A DNA stretch of 64,000 nucleotides from Acidimicrobiaceae bacterium (GTDB lineage Bacteria > Actinomycetota > Acidimicrobiia > Acidimicrobiales > Acidimicrobiaceae): the NCBI GenBank assembly GCA_013044385.1, contig JABEUN010000078.1:1-64000 (forward strand), in the 5' to 3' direction. This document shows, piece by piece, positions 53,579 through 62,780 of this stretch. The notes under the pieces were generated by a model that saw only the letters and a list, made by a program, of their open reading frames with translations, made no database searches and was not told the DNA's origin. The number at the start of each line of letters is the position of its first letter. The first letter of the stretch is position 1. The position numbers and the translations under genes are program-made.

Positions 53579-53935
53579 ATGACGAGTGGGCAGATAGGTT
53601 CGGAAATTCCCGAGTTGGGAAGTGTGGAACTCGGCGAAATGCCAGTGGTGGATAGCACGAAGTTCGCTTCATTCCAAGGCACCGATGTTGAGGCGGTCCA
53701 GAAGCGGCTCTCTCGGATCGAGGGCCAGATCCGTGGAATTAAGAAGATGATCGACGACGGCAGGAACTGCAAAGACGTAGTGACCCAGTTTGCCGCGGTC
53801 TCGAGAGCGCTAGAGCAGGCGGCGTTCGGCCTGGTTGCGTCCCAGTTGACGTACTGCATTGAATTTCCGGATGAGGCCAAGCAGGCGGGTTACAGCGTCG
53901 ATGAGGTAAAGCGCCTGCTCAGCCGACTACGGTGA
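53579..53935 (+). CDS. CsoR-family repressor, CstR-like (persulfide sensing)
   Basis: 118 residues. The DUF156 helical core runs from about 38 (DVEAVQKRLSRIEGQIRGI) to the end. Copper-sensing CsoR proteins have Cys-His-Cys ligands spaced x24 and x3; here Cys 64, Gln 89 and Cys 93 keep both cysteines but lose the His. That pattern is known from CstR, which senses sulfane sulfur (persulfides) with its two cysteines. A 38-residue N-terminal extension is unusual. The facing gene is a rhodanese, a typical CstR target, and both genes have related palindromes upstream. ATG 53579 is chosen; TTG 53564 is also in frame. Confidence 0.85.
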   Translation: MTSGQIGSEIPELGSVELGEMPVVDSTKFASFQGTDVEAVQKRLSRIEGQIRGIKKMIDDGRNCKDVVTQFAAVSRALEQAAFGLVASQLTYCIEFPDEAKQAGYSVDEVKRLLSRLR

Positions 53936-53954
53936 CGGTCTGGAATCGGTAGAT

Positions 53955-54305
53955 TTATGCCAGTCGACCTATGAATCCGGCCCTGTTCCGGACCGTTCCG
54001 TCAGTACGGAGGAACTCAGTAAGGCCCCCCGTTACGTTGTGAGCCTTGATTCCACGCTCCGCGAGCTGCTTGGCCGCCTGTGTAGACCGAGCGCCACTTC
54101 GACAGACCACGAGGTAGGAAGATTTGGAATCTAACCTGTGCAATAGGTGCTGCAGGCCAGACAGTGGAATATGTATCGAGCCTGGTATGTGTCCCGCTTC
54201 GAACTCATCGACCTCGCGCACGTCGATCAGGCCGTAACCCTGGTCGACTAGGTGGGGAAGGGAAGAGGCTGTAACTTCAGGAAAGTTCAACTGGCCGATG
54301 GACAT
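53955..54305 (-). CDS. Single-domain rhodanese
   Basis: 116 residues with DVREVDEFEAGHIPGSIHIP and active-site loop VVCRSGARST, where Cys 68 takes the persulfide. It moves sulfane sulfur between small thiols or proteins. GAGGAG lies eight bases before ATG 54305. A promoter-like TTACCC-N17-TATAGA with a CsoR-type palindrome across its -35 end lies upstream (54353-54386). Gene order rhodanese, CstR-like regulator (convergent) suggests control of sulfur stress. Confidence 0.92.
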   Translation of the reverse strand: MSIGQLNFPEVTASSLPHLVDQGYGLIDVREVDEFEAGHIPGSIHIPLSGLQHLLHRLDSKSSYLVVCRSGARSTQAAKQLAERGIKAHNVTGGLTEFLRTDGTVRNRAGFIGRLA

Positions 54306-54372
54306 CTATAATCTCCTCAATAAGAATAGTGATATAAGTGCTATTTGGTATCGACTATTCTATACGGAATGA

Positions 54373-54386
54373 TACCCAGTGGGGTA
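54373..54386. promoter_or_regulatory. Candidate CstR-type operator upstream of the rhodanese gene
   Basis: TACCCAGTGGGGTA is a perfect dyad of two TACCC/GGGTA arms with a four-base centre, the general form of CsoR/CstR operators. On the minus strand it overlaps the -35 end of a promoter-like TTACCC-N17-TATAGA, 68 nt before the rhodanese start. Repressor binding here would block the promoter. Confidence 0.55.
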
Positions 54387-54393
54387 AGGCTGC

Positions 54394-54927
54394 CTAAATT
54401 CTCGGAGTTCTGTAACGGAGCCAAGTAAGCCTCGCCGACTCGGCAATCAGATCGGTCTCGCCGTTGCGTACCCTCGTGGAGGAGACTTCTCGGTAGCTTG
54501 GATCGATCGACAACGCCCTAAATGGGAGGTCTGACGCTACTCTGCTCCTCTCGACCACCACCAACTCTGGCAGAGAGGCGAGCTTCACCGCCATCTCCGC
54601 GGGATCTCTATAAAACTGCAGGTCCGTCAGTTGTGCAAGCTTGTCATCGCCAATTATGAGGTAGTTGTAGCCGGCTGAAATGTCTGAAAGGAACTTCAGG
54701 TCCGTTCCATGAACCGTGATCCTGTCGTCGAAGGAGAAGGCCATTTTCGCGATCTGAAGCCGCTGATCAAAGTTTGGCGGTCCGGCATCGGATTTGCCAA
54801 AGGGGGTTCGCGAGAGCGGAATGTCGAGCTGTGTGATGTCCAGCTCCTCGAGGGCAGCCCGAGCAATCGCCAGATGGGCAACCGTGGGTGGGTTGAAGGT
54901 GCCGGGATATACAGCTTTAGACGCCAC
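54394..54927 (-). CDS. NadD/NMNAT-like nucleotidyltransferase
   Basis: About 177 residues from GTG 54927; longer frames to 55053 would run into the trigger factor gene. YPGTFNPPTVAHLAIARAAL is the (H/T)xGH nucleotidyltransferase motif, YNYLIIGDDKLAQL resembles the GxD region of NadD, and VSSTRVRNGE the ISSTxIR motif. NadD makes NaAD from NaMN for NAD synthesis. It is shorter than usual and lacks the rsfS/obg neighbours of the main actinobacterial nadD, so it may be a paralogue with another nucleotide substrate. Confidence 0.75.
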   Translation of the reverse strand: MASKAVYPGTFNPPTVAHLAIARAALEELDITQLDIPLSRTPFGKSDAGPPNFDQRLQIAKMAFSFDDRITVHGTDLKFLSDISAGYNYLIIGDDKLAQLTDLQFYRDPAEMAVKLASLPELVVVERSRVASDLPFRALSIDPSYREVSSTRVRNGETDLIAESARLTWLRYRTPRI

Positions 54928-55003
54928 TGCGACGAGGCTACTGGGCGGGTTTGACGCCTTCCGGCAGTTTGCACCAACCACCTCTATAAGCTTGTTCTTC
55001 GCT

Positions 55004-56422
55004 ATGCGCTCAACTGCTGAAAAGTCTGAAGGAAATAGGGTCGTTCTCCACATAGAGTTCGAGGAGGAGGAGCTCGCTCCGTTTCTCGAGTCCTCTGTAC
55101 GGAAACTGTCCAGTCAGGTACGGATCCCGGGCTTTAGGCCCGGCAAGGCCCCGCGAAGGGTGGTAGAGAACAGGGTAGGCATGAAGGCCATCCGTCTCGA
55201 GGCCATCGAGGAGGCTCTGGGCTCTTTGTATCCACAGGCTGTGAACGAGAATGACCTTGATGTCATCGACTCACCATCTGTAAAGATCCTTACCGGTGAG
55301 GACGGTGGTGAAGTGAGCGTCGATGCGACTGTGGATGTTCGGCCCACGGTGACCGTGTCCGGTTGCGAAAATCTTGTCGTGACCCTGCCCACCCACATCT
55401 CGGCTACTGATGAAGACCTTTCTTCAACTCTTGAGAGAATGAGGGAGCAGCAGGCGGAGGTGAACGAGGTTGATCGCCCCGCAGCGGCTGGAGATCAGGT
55501 CACAGCCGACATAGAGGTGTCCGTTGATGGCGAGGCCAAAGCCGATGGGTCTGCTGTGGATCTCAGCTTCCGCATCGGAAAAGCGGAAGTCGGTAGCGAC
55601 GTAGACGATGCGGTACTGGGTCTGGCAGTCGGGCAGTCGGCATCCTTCGTCCGGGAGCCGTCAGAAGAGGGTGGAAAAGCAGAGCAAGTAAAGGTGACCA
55701 TCAAAGCAGTTCGAGAGGTTGTCCTTCCTGCGCTCGATGACGCTTTTGCATCCGAAGTCTCTGAGTTCGAGACCCTGGAAGAGCTCAAGGCAGACGTACG
55801 CAAGAGTTTCGACTCAATGAGGAAGAACCAGGCCCGTCAGGCCTACAACGACATGGTTCTCGCCGCTCTGGTGGATCTGGTAGAGCCGAAGGAGATTCAT
55901 CCGACGCTACTTCGCGAAGAGGTGAATACGCAGATCCACAACTTCGGACACCGTCTTGAGTCTCAGGGTCTCAATTTGGGTACCTATCTCGATCTGACCG
56001 GAATGAGTCAAGATCAGCTGTTGGCGCAGTTCTATCGGTCAGCGGAGGGTTCAGTACTCCTGGATCTGGCACTTAGGGCCATCGCCGATGCCCGAGAGGT
56101 GGAAATCTCAATTTCTGACATTGACGAGGAGATCGTGCGGATTGCTGAACTGTCCGGCGAAGATGTCTTGGATGTTAGGAAGCGTTACTCTACGCCCGAA
56201 GCTGAACGTGCTTTGAAGGCTGATCTTCGCAAATCGAAGGCAATGACTTGGTACATGGAGAATGTCATTGTCCATGATCCTGATGGAATGCCCGTAACCT
56301 GGGATGACCTCAAGGACGAAGTCGCAGAGGACGAAGTCGCAGCGGACGAGTCATCAGAGGTGACTGATGTCGAGGTTACCGACATTTCCCCATCCAACCT
56401 AGAATCAGGCGCAGACGAGTAG
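55004..56422 (+). CDS. tig: Trigger factor
   Basis: 472 residues from ATG 55004. The ribosome-binding N-domain has the signature IPGFRPGKAPRRVV; the FKBP-like middle domain runs about 150-245, and the C-terminal chaperone arms follow, ending in an acidic tail (VAEDEVAADESSEVTDVE). It binds nascent chains at the ribosome exit and has prolyl isomerase activity. Gene order tig-clpP-clpX is that of most actinobacteria. ClpP starts 21 nt after its stop, indicating one operon. Confidence 0.96.
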   Translation: MRSTAEKSEGNRVVLHIEFEEEELAPFLESSVRKLSSQVRIPGFRPGKAPRRVVENRVGMKAIRLEAIEEALGSLYPQAVNENDLDVIDSPSVKILTGEDGGEVSVDATVDVRPTVTVSGCENLVVTLPTHISATDEDLSSTLERMREQQAEVNEVDRPAAAGDQVTADIEVSVDGEAKADGSAVDLSFRIGKAEVGSDVDDAVLGLAVGQSASFVREPSEEGGKAEQVKVTIKAVREVVLPALDDAFASEVSEFETLEELKADVRKSFDSMRKNQARQAYNDMVLAALVDLVEPKEIHPTLLREEVNTQIHNFGHRLESQGLNLGTYLDLTGMSQDQLLAQFYRSAEGSVLLDLALRAIADAREVEISISDIDEEIVRIAELSGEDVLDVRKRYSTPEAERALKADLRKSKAMTWYMENVIVHDPDGMPVTWDDLKDEVAEDEVAADESSEVTDVEVTDISPSNLESGADE

Positions 56423-56443
56423 ATCATCGAGGAGAGCGACAAG

Positions 56444-57067
56444 ATGCAGGCATACAACTACCTAGTTCCTACCGTTGTCGAGTCGAGTTCTCGGGGCGAG
56501 CGAGCCTATGACCTTTACTCCAGACTCCTCAGGGAACGATTGATAATACTTGGCACGCCCGTTGACGATGCTGTCGCGAATTTGGTCTGTTCGCAGCTGC
56601 TGTTTCTCGAATATGAAGATCCAGATAAGGACGTCAGCCTTTATATCAATTCGCCCGGCGGAGACATAACCGGTCTGTTCGCAATCTATGACACGATGAA
56701 GTATGTGAAGCCAGACATCTCCACATTCTGTTACGGCCAGGCGGCCTCAGCTGCGGCTGTGCTACTTGCGGCCGGTACCAAGGGCAAGCGGTTTGCGCTT
56801 CCTCACTCGAGGATTCTGCTGCACCAGCCCTACGGAGGTGTTGGTGGCCAGGCGACGGATATTGAGATTCAGGCCCGTGAGATTATGAGGATGAGAGACC
56901 TTCTTAATACGATGCTCTCCGAGGATACAGGTCAGCCCGTGGAGAAGATCGCAAAGGATACTGATCGCGATTTCATCCTCGAAGCCGATGAGGCCGTAGC
57001 CTACGGAATCATCGATGAAGTGCTCACCACGAGGGACGCTGTTGTTCCAGAGATCTCGGTCAGATAG
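56444..57067 (+). CDS. clpP: ATP-dependent Clp protease proteolytic subunit
   Basis: 207 residues; AGGAGAG precedes ATG 56444. The catalytic triad is Ser in [10 protein letters not shown], His in [11 protein letters not shown] and Asp in [13 protein letters not shown]. The [10 protein letters not shown] stretch is of the ClpP2 type by comparison with mycobacteria. It forms a double heptamer that degrades proteins fed by ClpX. Actinobacteria usually carry two clpP genes in tandem here; only one is present. Confidence 0.96.
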   Translation: MQAYNYLVPTVVESSSRGERAYDLYSRLLRERLIILGTPVDDAVANLVCSQLLFLEYEDPDKDVSLYINSPGGDITGLFAIYDTMKYVKPDISTFCYGQAASAAAVLLAAGTKGKRFALPHSRILLHQPYGGVGGQATDIEIQAREIMRMRDLLNTMLSEDTGQPVEKIAKDTDRDFILEADEAVAYGIIDEVLTTRDAVVPEISVR

Positions 57068-57276
57068 GCGAACTCCTGTGAGTTGAAAGATCACAAGGTT
57101 GTGGTTTGCGTCGACAGGACTTGCATTGCTTTACACTCTGGATATGGCCGACTTCGACGAAGTGGCAACTGCCATGGGGGTGTTTTTTGGATTTGGGCGC
57201 ATGGATCGCTTAAGTGTTGGATACGAAGTTGCCGAAATAGCCGAGTACAGGCTGGCTCCGGGAGCAAGGGGACGTG

Positions 57277-58551
57277 ATGGCCAAGTTCGGTGAGGGCCAG
57301 GAGGTGGTCAAGTGCAGTTTCTGTGGAATGTCCCAGAAGCAAGTGAAGAAGTTGATCGCCGGTCCTGGTGTGTACATTTGCGACAAGTGCATAGAGCTTT
57401 GCAATGACATCATTGAAGATGAACTCGTCGAAAATAATGAGGTCAAGTTCGACAAACTCCCTAAGCCGAGGGAGATTTTCGACTTCCTGACGGGCTATGT
57501 CGTCGGTCAGGACGAAGCCAAGAAGCGCCTTTCGGTCGCCGTTTATAACCACTACAAGAGGGTTCAGGCGAATCCCAAGCGCGCAACTGAGATCGAGCTT
57601 CAGAAGTCTAACATACTCCTTCTTGGCCCAACCGGATGCGGTAAGACGCTCCTAGCCCAAACGCTCGCCCGAATGCTCAATGTGCCATTTGCAATTGCAG
57701 ATGCCACGGCTCTAACTGAGGCCGGATATGTCGGTGAAGACGTTGAGAACATCCTTCTGAAGCTCATCCAGGCGGCTGATTATGACGTCAAAAAGGCCGA
57801 GACTGGCATCATTTATATCGACGAGATTGACAAGATTGCCCGCAAGTCCGAGAATCCGTCTATCACCAGGGACGTCTCAGGCGAAGGAGTGCAGCAGGCG
57901 CTACTCAAGATTCTCGAGGGGACGACGGCCTCTGTCCCCCCGCAAGGTGGCAGAAAGCACCCACATCAGGAATTCATACAGATCGATACCACCAACATCC
58001 TTTTCATCTGCGGAGGCGCCTTCGCTGGACTGGATCGGATCATTGAGTCCCGTGTGGGACGGAAGTCGATGGGTTTTCGGGCGGAGTTGAAGTCTGGCAC
58101 TTACGACGAGGGTGAGATTTTGAAGAAGGTCCTCCCCGAAGATCTACTCAAGTTCGGCTTGATTCCAGAGTTTGTCGGTCGCCTACCAGTCATTGGCGCG
58201 GTCTCAAATCTCGACAAAGAAGCTCTCATCAAGATTCTGGTCGAGCCAAAGAATGCCCTGATTAAGCAGTACCAACGTGTCTTCGAACTAGATGGTGTAG
58301 ACCTAGAGTTCAGCGAGGATGCGTTGAGCGCCATCTCGGATCAGGCACTTCTGAGAGGAACAGGCGCCAGAGGCCTTCGGGCAATCCTCGAAGAGGTTCT
58401 ATTGGAGGTTATGTACGACATCCCGTCGCGATCTGACGTGGGAAGGTGCGTGATCAATAGGGAGACAGTGATGGATAAGGTTGCTCCGACCCTCCAGCCC
58501 AAGATCCCTGGGTCAAACAGGCCTGATAGGTCGAGGAGAGCTGCTTCTTAG
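57277..58551 (+). CDS. clpX: Clp protease ATP-binding unfoldase
   Basis: 424 residues from ATG 57277, with AAGGGGAC upstream. The N-terminal zinc domain has Cys pairs in CSFCGMSQ and CDKCIELC. The AAA+ core has Walker [15 protein letters not shown], Walker [13 protein letters not shown], the IGF-type ClpP loop region (KYGLIPEF-like [12 protein letters not shown]) and [13 protein letters not shown]. It unfolds substrates for ClpP. The 209 nt between clpP and clpX contain a possible internal promoter but no gene. Confidence 0.97.
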   Translation: MAKFGEGQEVVKCSFCGMSQKQVKKLIAGPGVYICDKCIELCNDIIEDELVENNEVKFDKLPKPREIFDFLTGYVVGQDEAKKRLSVAVYNHYKRVQANPKRATEIELQKSNILLLGPTGCGKTLLAQTLARMLNVPFAIADATALTEAGYVGEDVENILLKLIQAADYDVKKAETGIIYIDEIDKIARKSENPSITRDVSGEGVQQALLKILEGTTASVPPQGGRKHPHQEFIQIDTTNILFICGGAFAGLDRIIESRVGRKSMGFRAELKSGTYDEGEILKKVLPEDLLKFGLIPEFVGRLPVIGAVSNLDKEALIKILVEPKNALIKQYQRVFELDGVDLEFSEDALSAISDQALLRGTGARGLRAILEEVLLEVMYDIPSRSDVGRCVINRETVMDKVAPTLQPKIPGSNRPDRSRRAAS

Positions 58552-58582
58552 TGGCGGTGTATCGGGGTGGAGCCCCTTTCCG

Positions 58583-59872
58583 GTGACGGGCTTCGACTGG
58601 CTTGAGGGCCTCGTCGACACTGAGACCAATGCTTCTGGTCGTGCATTGCACAAGCGGTCGGCGGCACCTGTCCGAGAGATGCTCGAGTTGCTGGACAATC
58701 CTCAGTACAACTATCCTGCTATCCACGTGACAGGCACTAATGGCAAGGGTTCGGTTGTGAGCTTCGCTAGCGCCATGCTCGACGCTATGAATGTACGGTC
58801 CGGTTCCTTCACTTCACCTGATCTTGGCGATCTGCTTTCGAGAATCAAGGTCTGTGGAGTTCCTATCTCCGAGACGGATTTCGAACTCGAACTCGCTCTG
58901 ATCGCTTCCTTGGTGGAGTCGTTCGGTTTGACCGTCCCGTCTCGATTCGAGGCGGTGACCGCAGCAACTCTTGCCGCCTTCTCATCCGCCGGTGTTGAAG
59001 CAGCCGTAGTTGAGGTTGGCATGGGTGGTTCATCTGATGCGACAAATGTTCTGAATGCCGCGGTTGCGGTCGTTACTTTGGTGGGCCACGATCACCTTGC
59101 AGCCTTTGGAGGTGACCTGGCATCTGTTGCCACAGAGAAGGCCGGGATCGTAACAATGGAGTCCGAGTTGATAATCGGGTCGGTGCCAGCTGATCTAGTG
59201 GATACCTTCACTAGTAGGACTACGAGGACCGCCCAGGTCCTGGGTCGCGACATCGCAGTGACAGAGGACCTAGCGGCAGTTGGAGGCCGGAGAATCGGCT
59301 TCAGTACACGCTATGGCTCCCATGAGGAGATATTCCTGCCCATGATCGGTACATTCCAACCCACCAACTTTGCTTTGGCGACAGCGGCAGCGGAGACTTT
59401 GTTGGATAAAAGGATCTCCGAGGAGGTGCTCTTGGAAGCGGCATCGTCAGCCTCACTTCCCGGCCGGAGCGAATTGATCAGCAGGAGCCCTACAGTTGTG
59501 CTCGACGTAGCGCATAATCTCGAGGCAGCCTCTGAGCTTGGCCGCACACTTCGTGAAACGTTCGGATACGAAGTTGGTTGGGTCATATTGATGGGTCTGA
59601 CCCATAGCCGAAGGGCAGACGAGTTCCTCGATGCACTCGGCGACGGGAGTCTCGATCAGCTTATCGCCGTTGACATGGACGTAGAGGTACAAGTCGACCC
59701 GCATGTGATCGCTGAGATCGCAAACAGTAGGGGAGTGCCGTCCATCGTCTCCCCTTCTGTGACTGACGCCCTTGCTTACGCCAAGTTGATCCTGCAAGAG
59801 GGTCAGATACTTGTTGTGACGGGTAGCCACTACTTGGTCGGACAGGCGAGGTCGATACTGGTAAGTAGCTGA
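58583..59872 (+). CDS. folC: Folylpolyglutamate/dihydrofolate synthase
   Basis: About 429 residues from GTG 58583; the clpX stop is 31 nt upstream. IHVTGTNGKGSVVSF is the ATP loop of the Mur-ligase fold, with SFTSPDLGDLLSRIKV, EVGMGGSSDATNV and VTLVGHDHLAAFG as the metal and folate sites. It adds glutamate to dihydropteroate or tetrahydrofolate. In Streptomyces folC stands in this same tig-clpPX-folC-ndk-mreB order. The exact start is uncertain. Confidence 0.92.
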   Translation: MTGFDWLEGLVDTETNASGRALHKRSAAPVREMLELLDNPQYNYPAIHVTGTNGKGSVVSFASAMLDAMNVRSGSFTSPDLGDLLSRIKVCGVPISETDFELELALIASLVESFGLTVPSRFEAVTAATLAAFSSAGVEAAVVEVGMGGSSDATNVLNAAVAVVTLVGHDHLAAFGGDLASVATEKAGIVTMESELIIGSVPADLVDTFTSRTTRTAQVLGRDIAVTEDLAAVGGRRIGFSTRYGSHEEIFLPMIGTFQPTNFALATAAAETLLDKRISEEVLLEAASSASLPGRSELISRSPTVVLDVAHNLEAASELGRTLRETFGYEVGWVILMGLTHSRRADEFLDALGDGSLDQLIAVDMDVEVQVDPHVIAEIANSRGVPSIVSPSVTDALAYAKLILQEGQILVVTGSHYLVGQARSILVSS

Positions 59873-59920
59873 GTCATCAGCCCGTCGGGCAGGACCATCC
59901 GACTAGAGTGTCTTTTCTAT

Positions 59921-60328
59921 ATGGGAAGAACCCTGCTCATTTGCAAGCCGGACGCAGTCGAGAGGGGTCTCGTTGGAGAGATCCTCTCAAGAATAGAGCG
60001 TAAAGGCCTTAAGATCGAAAGACTCGAGTTGCGACAGCTGGATGCTGAAGTGGCGAAGGCGCACTACCAAGAACACGATGGCAAGCCGTTTTTCGGTGAG
60101 CTGGTGGAGTTCATAACGCGTTCGCCCTCGGTTTTAGCCGTGGTTACCGGGCCAAAGAGTACCTATTCGATGGTTAGAAACATCATGGGCTCTACGGATC
60201 CTGGATCTGCGGCGCCGGGTACAATTCGCGGCGATTTGGCGACGGAGATGGGCGAGAATCTGGTTCATGGCTCAGACTCCGAGGAGTCTGCCGCTCGTGA
60301 GCTCGAACTCTTCTTCCCGGGGATTTAG
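59921..60328 (+). CDS. ndk: Nucleoside diphosphate kinase
   Basis: 135 residues from ATG 59921. [37 protein letters not shown] and the phosphate-accepting His in ENLVHGSDS identify NDK, which equilibrates nucleoside triphosphates. It lies between folC and mreB as in Streptomyces. The length is typical (about 135-140). Confidence 0.97.
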   Translation: MGRTLLICKPDAVERGLVGEILSRIERKGLKIERLELRQLDAEVAKAHYQEHDGKPFFGELVEFITRSPSVLAVVTGPKSTYSMVRNIMGSTDPGSAAPGTIRGDLATEMGENLVHGSDSEESAARELELFFPGI

Positions 60329-60377
60329 TAGTAACCCTGGCGGGTTTGGTTTTCAGTTAGGACCGGGAGGTTCATTT

Positions 60378-61412
60378 ATGGCGTTCTCATCCCTTTTCGG
60401 TAGGGGCAGGGATATGGCGGTCGATTTGGGTACCGCGAACACTCTGGTCTATGTGCGAGGCAAAGGGATCGTACTAGACGAGCCCTCTGTGGTTGCCATC
60501 AATACCAAGGACGGTCGGCCCTTAGCAGTTGGCGTTGAGGCCAAGAGGATGATCGGACGTACTCCGTCCAATATCCAGGCGATTCGTCCATTGAAGGACG
60601 GCGTCATCGCCGACTTCGAGATCTGCGAGAAGATGCTCAGATACTTCATCCACAAGGTGCATCAGAGCAAGTTTTCCAAACCCCGCATGATCATCTGTGT
60701 TCCGAGCGGAATTACCGGTGTTGAGCAGAGGGCAGTTCAAGAGGCCGCTGAATATGCAGGGGCTAGGAAGCCGGCATACATCATTGAGGAACCGATGGCA
60801 GCAGCCATTGGAGCGGGTCTGCCCATCCATGAGCCGACCGGCAACATGGTCGTCGATATAGGCGGCGGCACGACCGAAGTGGCAGTCATATCTCTTGGGG
60901 GGATCGTAACATCCAAGTCAATTCGCATTGGTGGAGATGAGCTCGATGAGGCCATTATCTCCTTTGTGAAGAAGGAGTTCAACCTGGCACTTGGGGAGCG
61001 GACAGCTGAAGAGATCAAGATGGCACTGGGATCGGCATTTCCCCTCGAAGAGGAGATGCAGGCCGAGATCAGAGGACGCGACCTGATCACCGGACTTCCG
61101 AAGACGATAGTGATCTCGACCCAGGAGATTCGCCGTGCTATCGAGGAGCCGATCTCTGCAATCGTTGACGCAGTGAAGGTTACTCTCGACGCGACTCCAC
61201 CAGAGTTGTCCGCCGACATTATGGAGCAGGGCATCGTGCTCACGGGTGGCGGTGCGATGCTGACTGGTCTCGATAAGCGGATCCAAGCTGAAACGGGCAT
61301 GCCGATAGTCATAGCGAACAACCCCCTTCAGTGCGTGGCGATTGGTTCTGGTCAGTGTCTCGAGGAGTTCGAAGCACTGAAGCAGGTCCTTATTTCGGCA
61401 TCTGGCCGCTAA
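60378..61412 (+). CDS. mreB: Rod-shape determining protein MreB
   Basis: 344 residues from ATG 60378, with GGGAGG seven bases upstream; the open frame to 60267 overlaps ndk. Actin-fold motifs are [17 protein letters not shown] (phosphate 1), [18 protein letters not shown] (phosphate 2) and VLTGGGAML (adenosine). It forms filaments at the inner membrane that guide lateral cell-wall synthesis. Mycobacteria lack it, so its presence suggests a rod or a spore-wall role as in Streptomyces. First gene of mreBCD-PBP2. Confidence 0.97.
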   Translation: MAFSSLFGRGRDMAVDLGTANTLVYVRGKGIVLDEPSVVAINTKDGRPLAVGVEAKRMIGRTPSNIQAIRPLKDGVIADFEICEKMLRYFIHKVHQSKFSKPRMIICVPSGITGVEQRAVQEAAEYAGARKPAYIIEEPMAAAIGAGLPIHEPTGNMVVDIGGGTTEVAVISLGGIVTSKSIRIGGDELDEAIISFVKKEFNLALGERTAEEIKMALGSAFPLEEEMQAEIRGRDLITGLPKTIVISTQEIRRAIEEPISAIVDAVKVTLDATPPELSADIMEQGIVLTGGGAMLTGLDKRIQAETGMPIVIANNPLQCVAIGSGQCLEEFEALKQVLISASGR

Positions 61413-61428
61413 TTACTCGGGGGGATAG

Positions 61429-62259
61429 TTGCTAAAACTGTTTGCGCGCCCCCGAATCACCCTCCTCCTGCTGGTACTAGCGTCGATGTCTTTGGTGACG
61501 TTGAACTATCGTGGGGGTGCGAAGTTCTCTTTTGTGTCGATCAAGGCGGCCGTCCGAGACGTTGTCTCGCCGGTCCGTTCCACGGCAAATGGGATTTTCA
61601 GGCCGGTCGGAAACTTCTTTACTGGAGCGTTCGAATACGGCTCGACAAAGGCCAAGCTTGCCCAAGTTCAGAATGAACTGGATCAACTGAAGCTTGTACA
61701 GTATTCTCAGCTGGACGCGCAAAGGCAGCTGGACCAGCTGTTGACTCTGTCGAAAATACAGTTCGCCCAGGGTATTCCATCCATCGAAGCCCAAGTGGTG
61801 GGTCAGACACCCACCAATATTCAGCTCAGTTTCGAACTGAACAAGGGCTCATCGCAAGGGGTCAAACTGGGCATGGTGGTAGTAGGTGGATCCGGTCTAG
61901 CAGGTCGAGTGGTGGCGGTCTCGTCCGGAACGTCGACCGTCTTGATGCTTTCGGACCCAAACTTCGTCGCAGGGGTAAGGTATGGCAAAGGCGGCAACAT
62001 TGCGCTGGCAACCGGTCAAGGTGTCAACCTGCCACTGAAGCTAGGACTCATTGATCCTGGTTCGAACATAAGGGTCGGTCAGGTCCTAGTCACTTCGGGC
62101 CTCCAAGGAGAGATATATCCAGCTGGCATACCCGTTGGAGTTGTCTCATCAGTTTCCAATCCGATAGGTGGGCTTCAGGAGCAGGTGCTGGTCAAACCGC
62201 TCGTAAATTATTCAAATCTTCAATTCGTGAAGATCCTTGAATGGGCGCCCCCAGCATGA
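61429..62259 (+). CDS. mreC: Rod-shape determining protein MreC
   Basis: 276 residues from TTG 61429, with GGGGGAT upstream. One N-terminal membrane helix (about 9-27), a coiled coil near 75-100 (KAKLAQVQNELDQLKLVQ), then the double beta-barrel outside domain (SSQGVKLGMVVVGGSGLAGRVV). It bridges MreB-MreD to penicillin-binding proteins in the periplasmic space. The stop overlaps the ATG of mreD. Confidence 0.95.
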   Translation: MLKLFARPRITLLLLVLASMSLVTLNYRGGAKFSFVSIKAAVRDVVSPVRSTANGIFRPVGNFFTGAFEYGSTKAKLAQVQNELDQLKLVQYSQLDAQRQLDQLLTLSKIQFAQGIPSIEAQVVGQTPTNIQLSFELNKGSSQGVKLGMVVVGGSGLAGRVVAVSSGTSTVLMLSDPNFVAGVRYGKGGNIALATGQGVNLPLKLGLIDPGSNIRVGQVLVTSGLQGEIYPAGIPVGVVSSVSNPIGGLQEQVLVKPLVNYSNLQFVKILEWAPPA

Positions 62260-62777
62260 CGTCGCGACTATTTCTGATCAGGTTGCCGCTACTGCTCATT
62301 ACGGTTCTGGTAGTTCAGCACAGTGGAATCGGCGATATTTCCATCCAGTCAGTCCGTCCAGATTTCATGCTCGCACTGGTGTGTGCTTCGGGTGTGGTCG
62401 GTGGTCGAGAGAAAGGTGCGTTGATAGGGTTCTTGGCCGGAATTCTGACCGACTCTTTCCTCGTAACGCCTTTCGGTTTTACAGCGCTCGTCTATACGAT
62501 CGTTGGTTATCTGGCCGGTGAGATGGAGAGACTTGACCAGGAGCAGAACAGGATTCTTGACTACCTCGTTGTGGGTGCGGCATCGGCGCTGGGAGTATCC
62601 CTTGAGTCGGGGCTTGGTTTCCTGCTCGGTGTACACGATCCGCTCAGGAGAATTTTTGTAACCGAGTTGGCGGTGGTCAGCTTGATCAATCTCGCCATCT
62701 CGCCGCTTTTGGTGTTCGGCGCCCGTTTCTCGTTGGTGCCGCAGGGATCCGAGAGACGGATATCTTCAAGGAGGTGA
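62256..62777 (+). CDS. mreD: Rod-shape determining protein MreD
   Basis: About 173 residues from ATG 62256 (ATGA overlap with mreC). Five or so hydrophobic segments, including RLPLLLITVLVVQHSGI and LLVFGARFSLV, and the Gly-rich GVVGGREKGALIGFLAGILTD typical of MreD. It is a polytopic membrane partner of MreC. Confidence 0.9.
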   Translation: MTSRLFLIRLPLLLITVLVVQHSGIGDISIQSVRPDFMLALVCASGVVGGREKGALIGFLAGILTDSFLVTPFGFTALVYTIVGYLAGEMERLDQEQNRILDYLVVGAASALGVSLESGLGFLLGVHDPLRRIFVTELAVVSLINLAISPLLVFGARFSLVPQGSERRISSRR

Positions 62778-62780
62778 CGT

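Noticed and set aside
57068-57276. Internal promoter or small gene between clpP and clpX
   Set aside because: Candidate -35/-10 elements have poor spacing and the open frames there have no coding signal.
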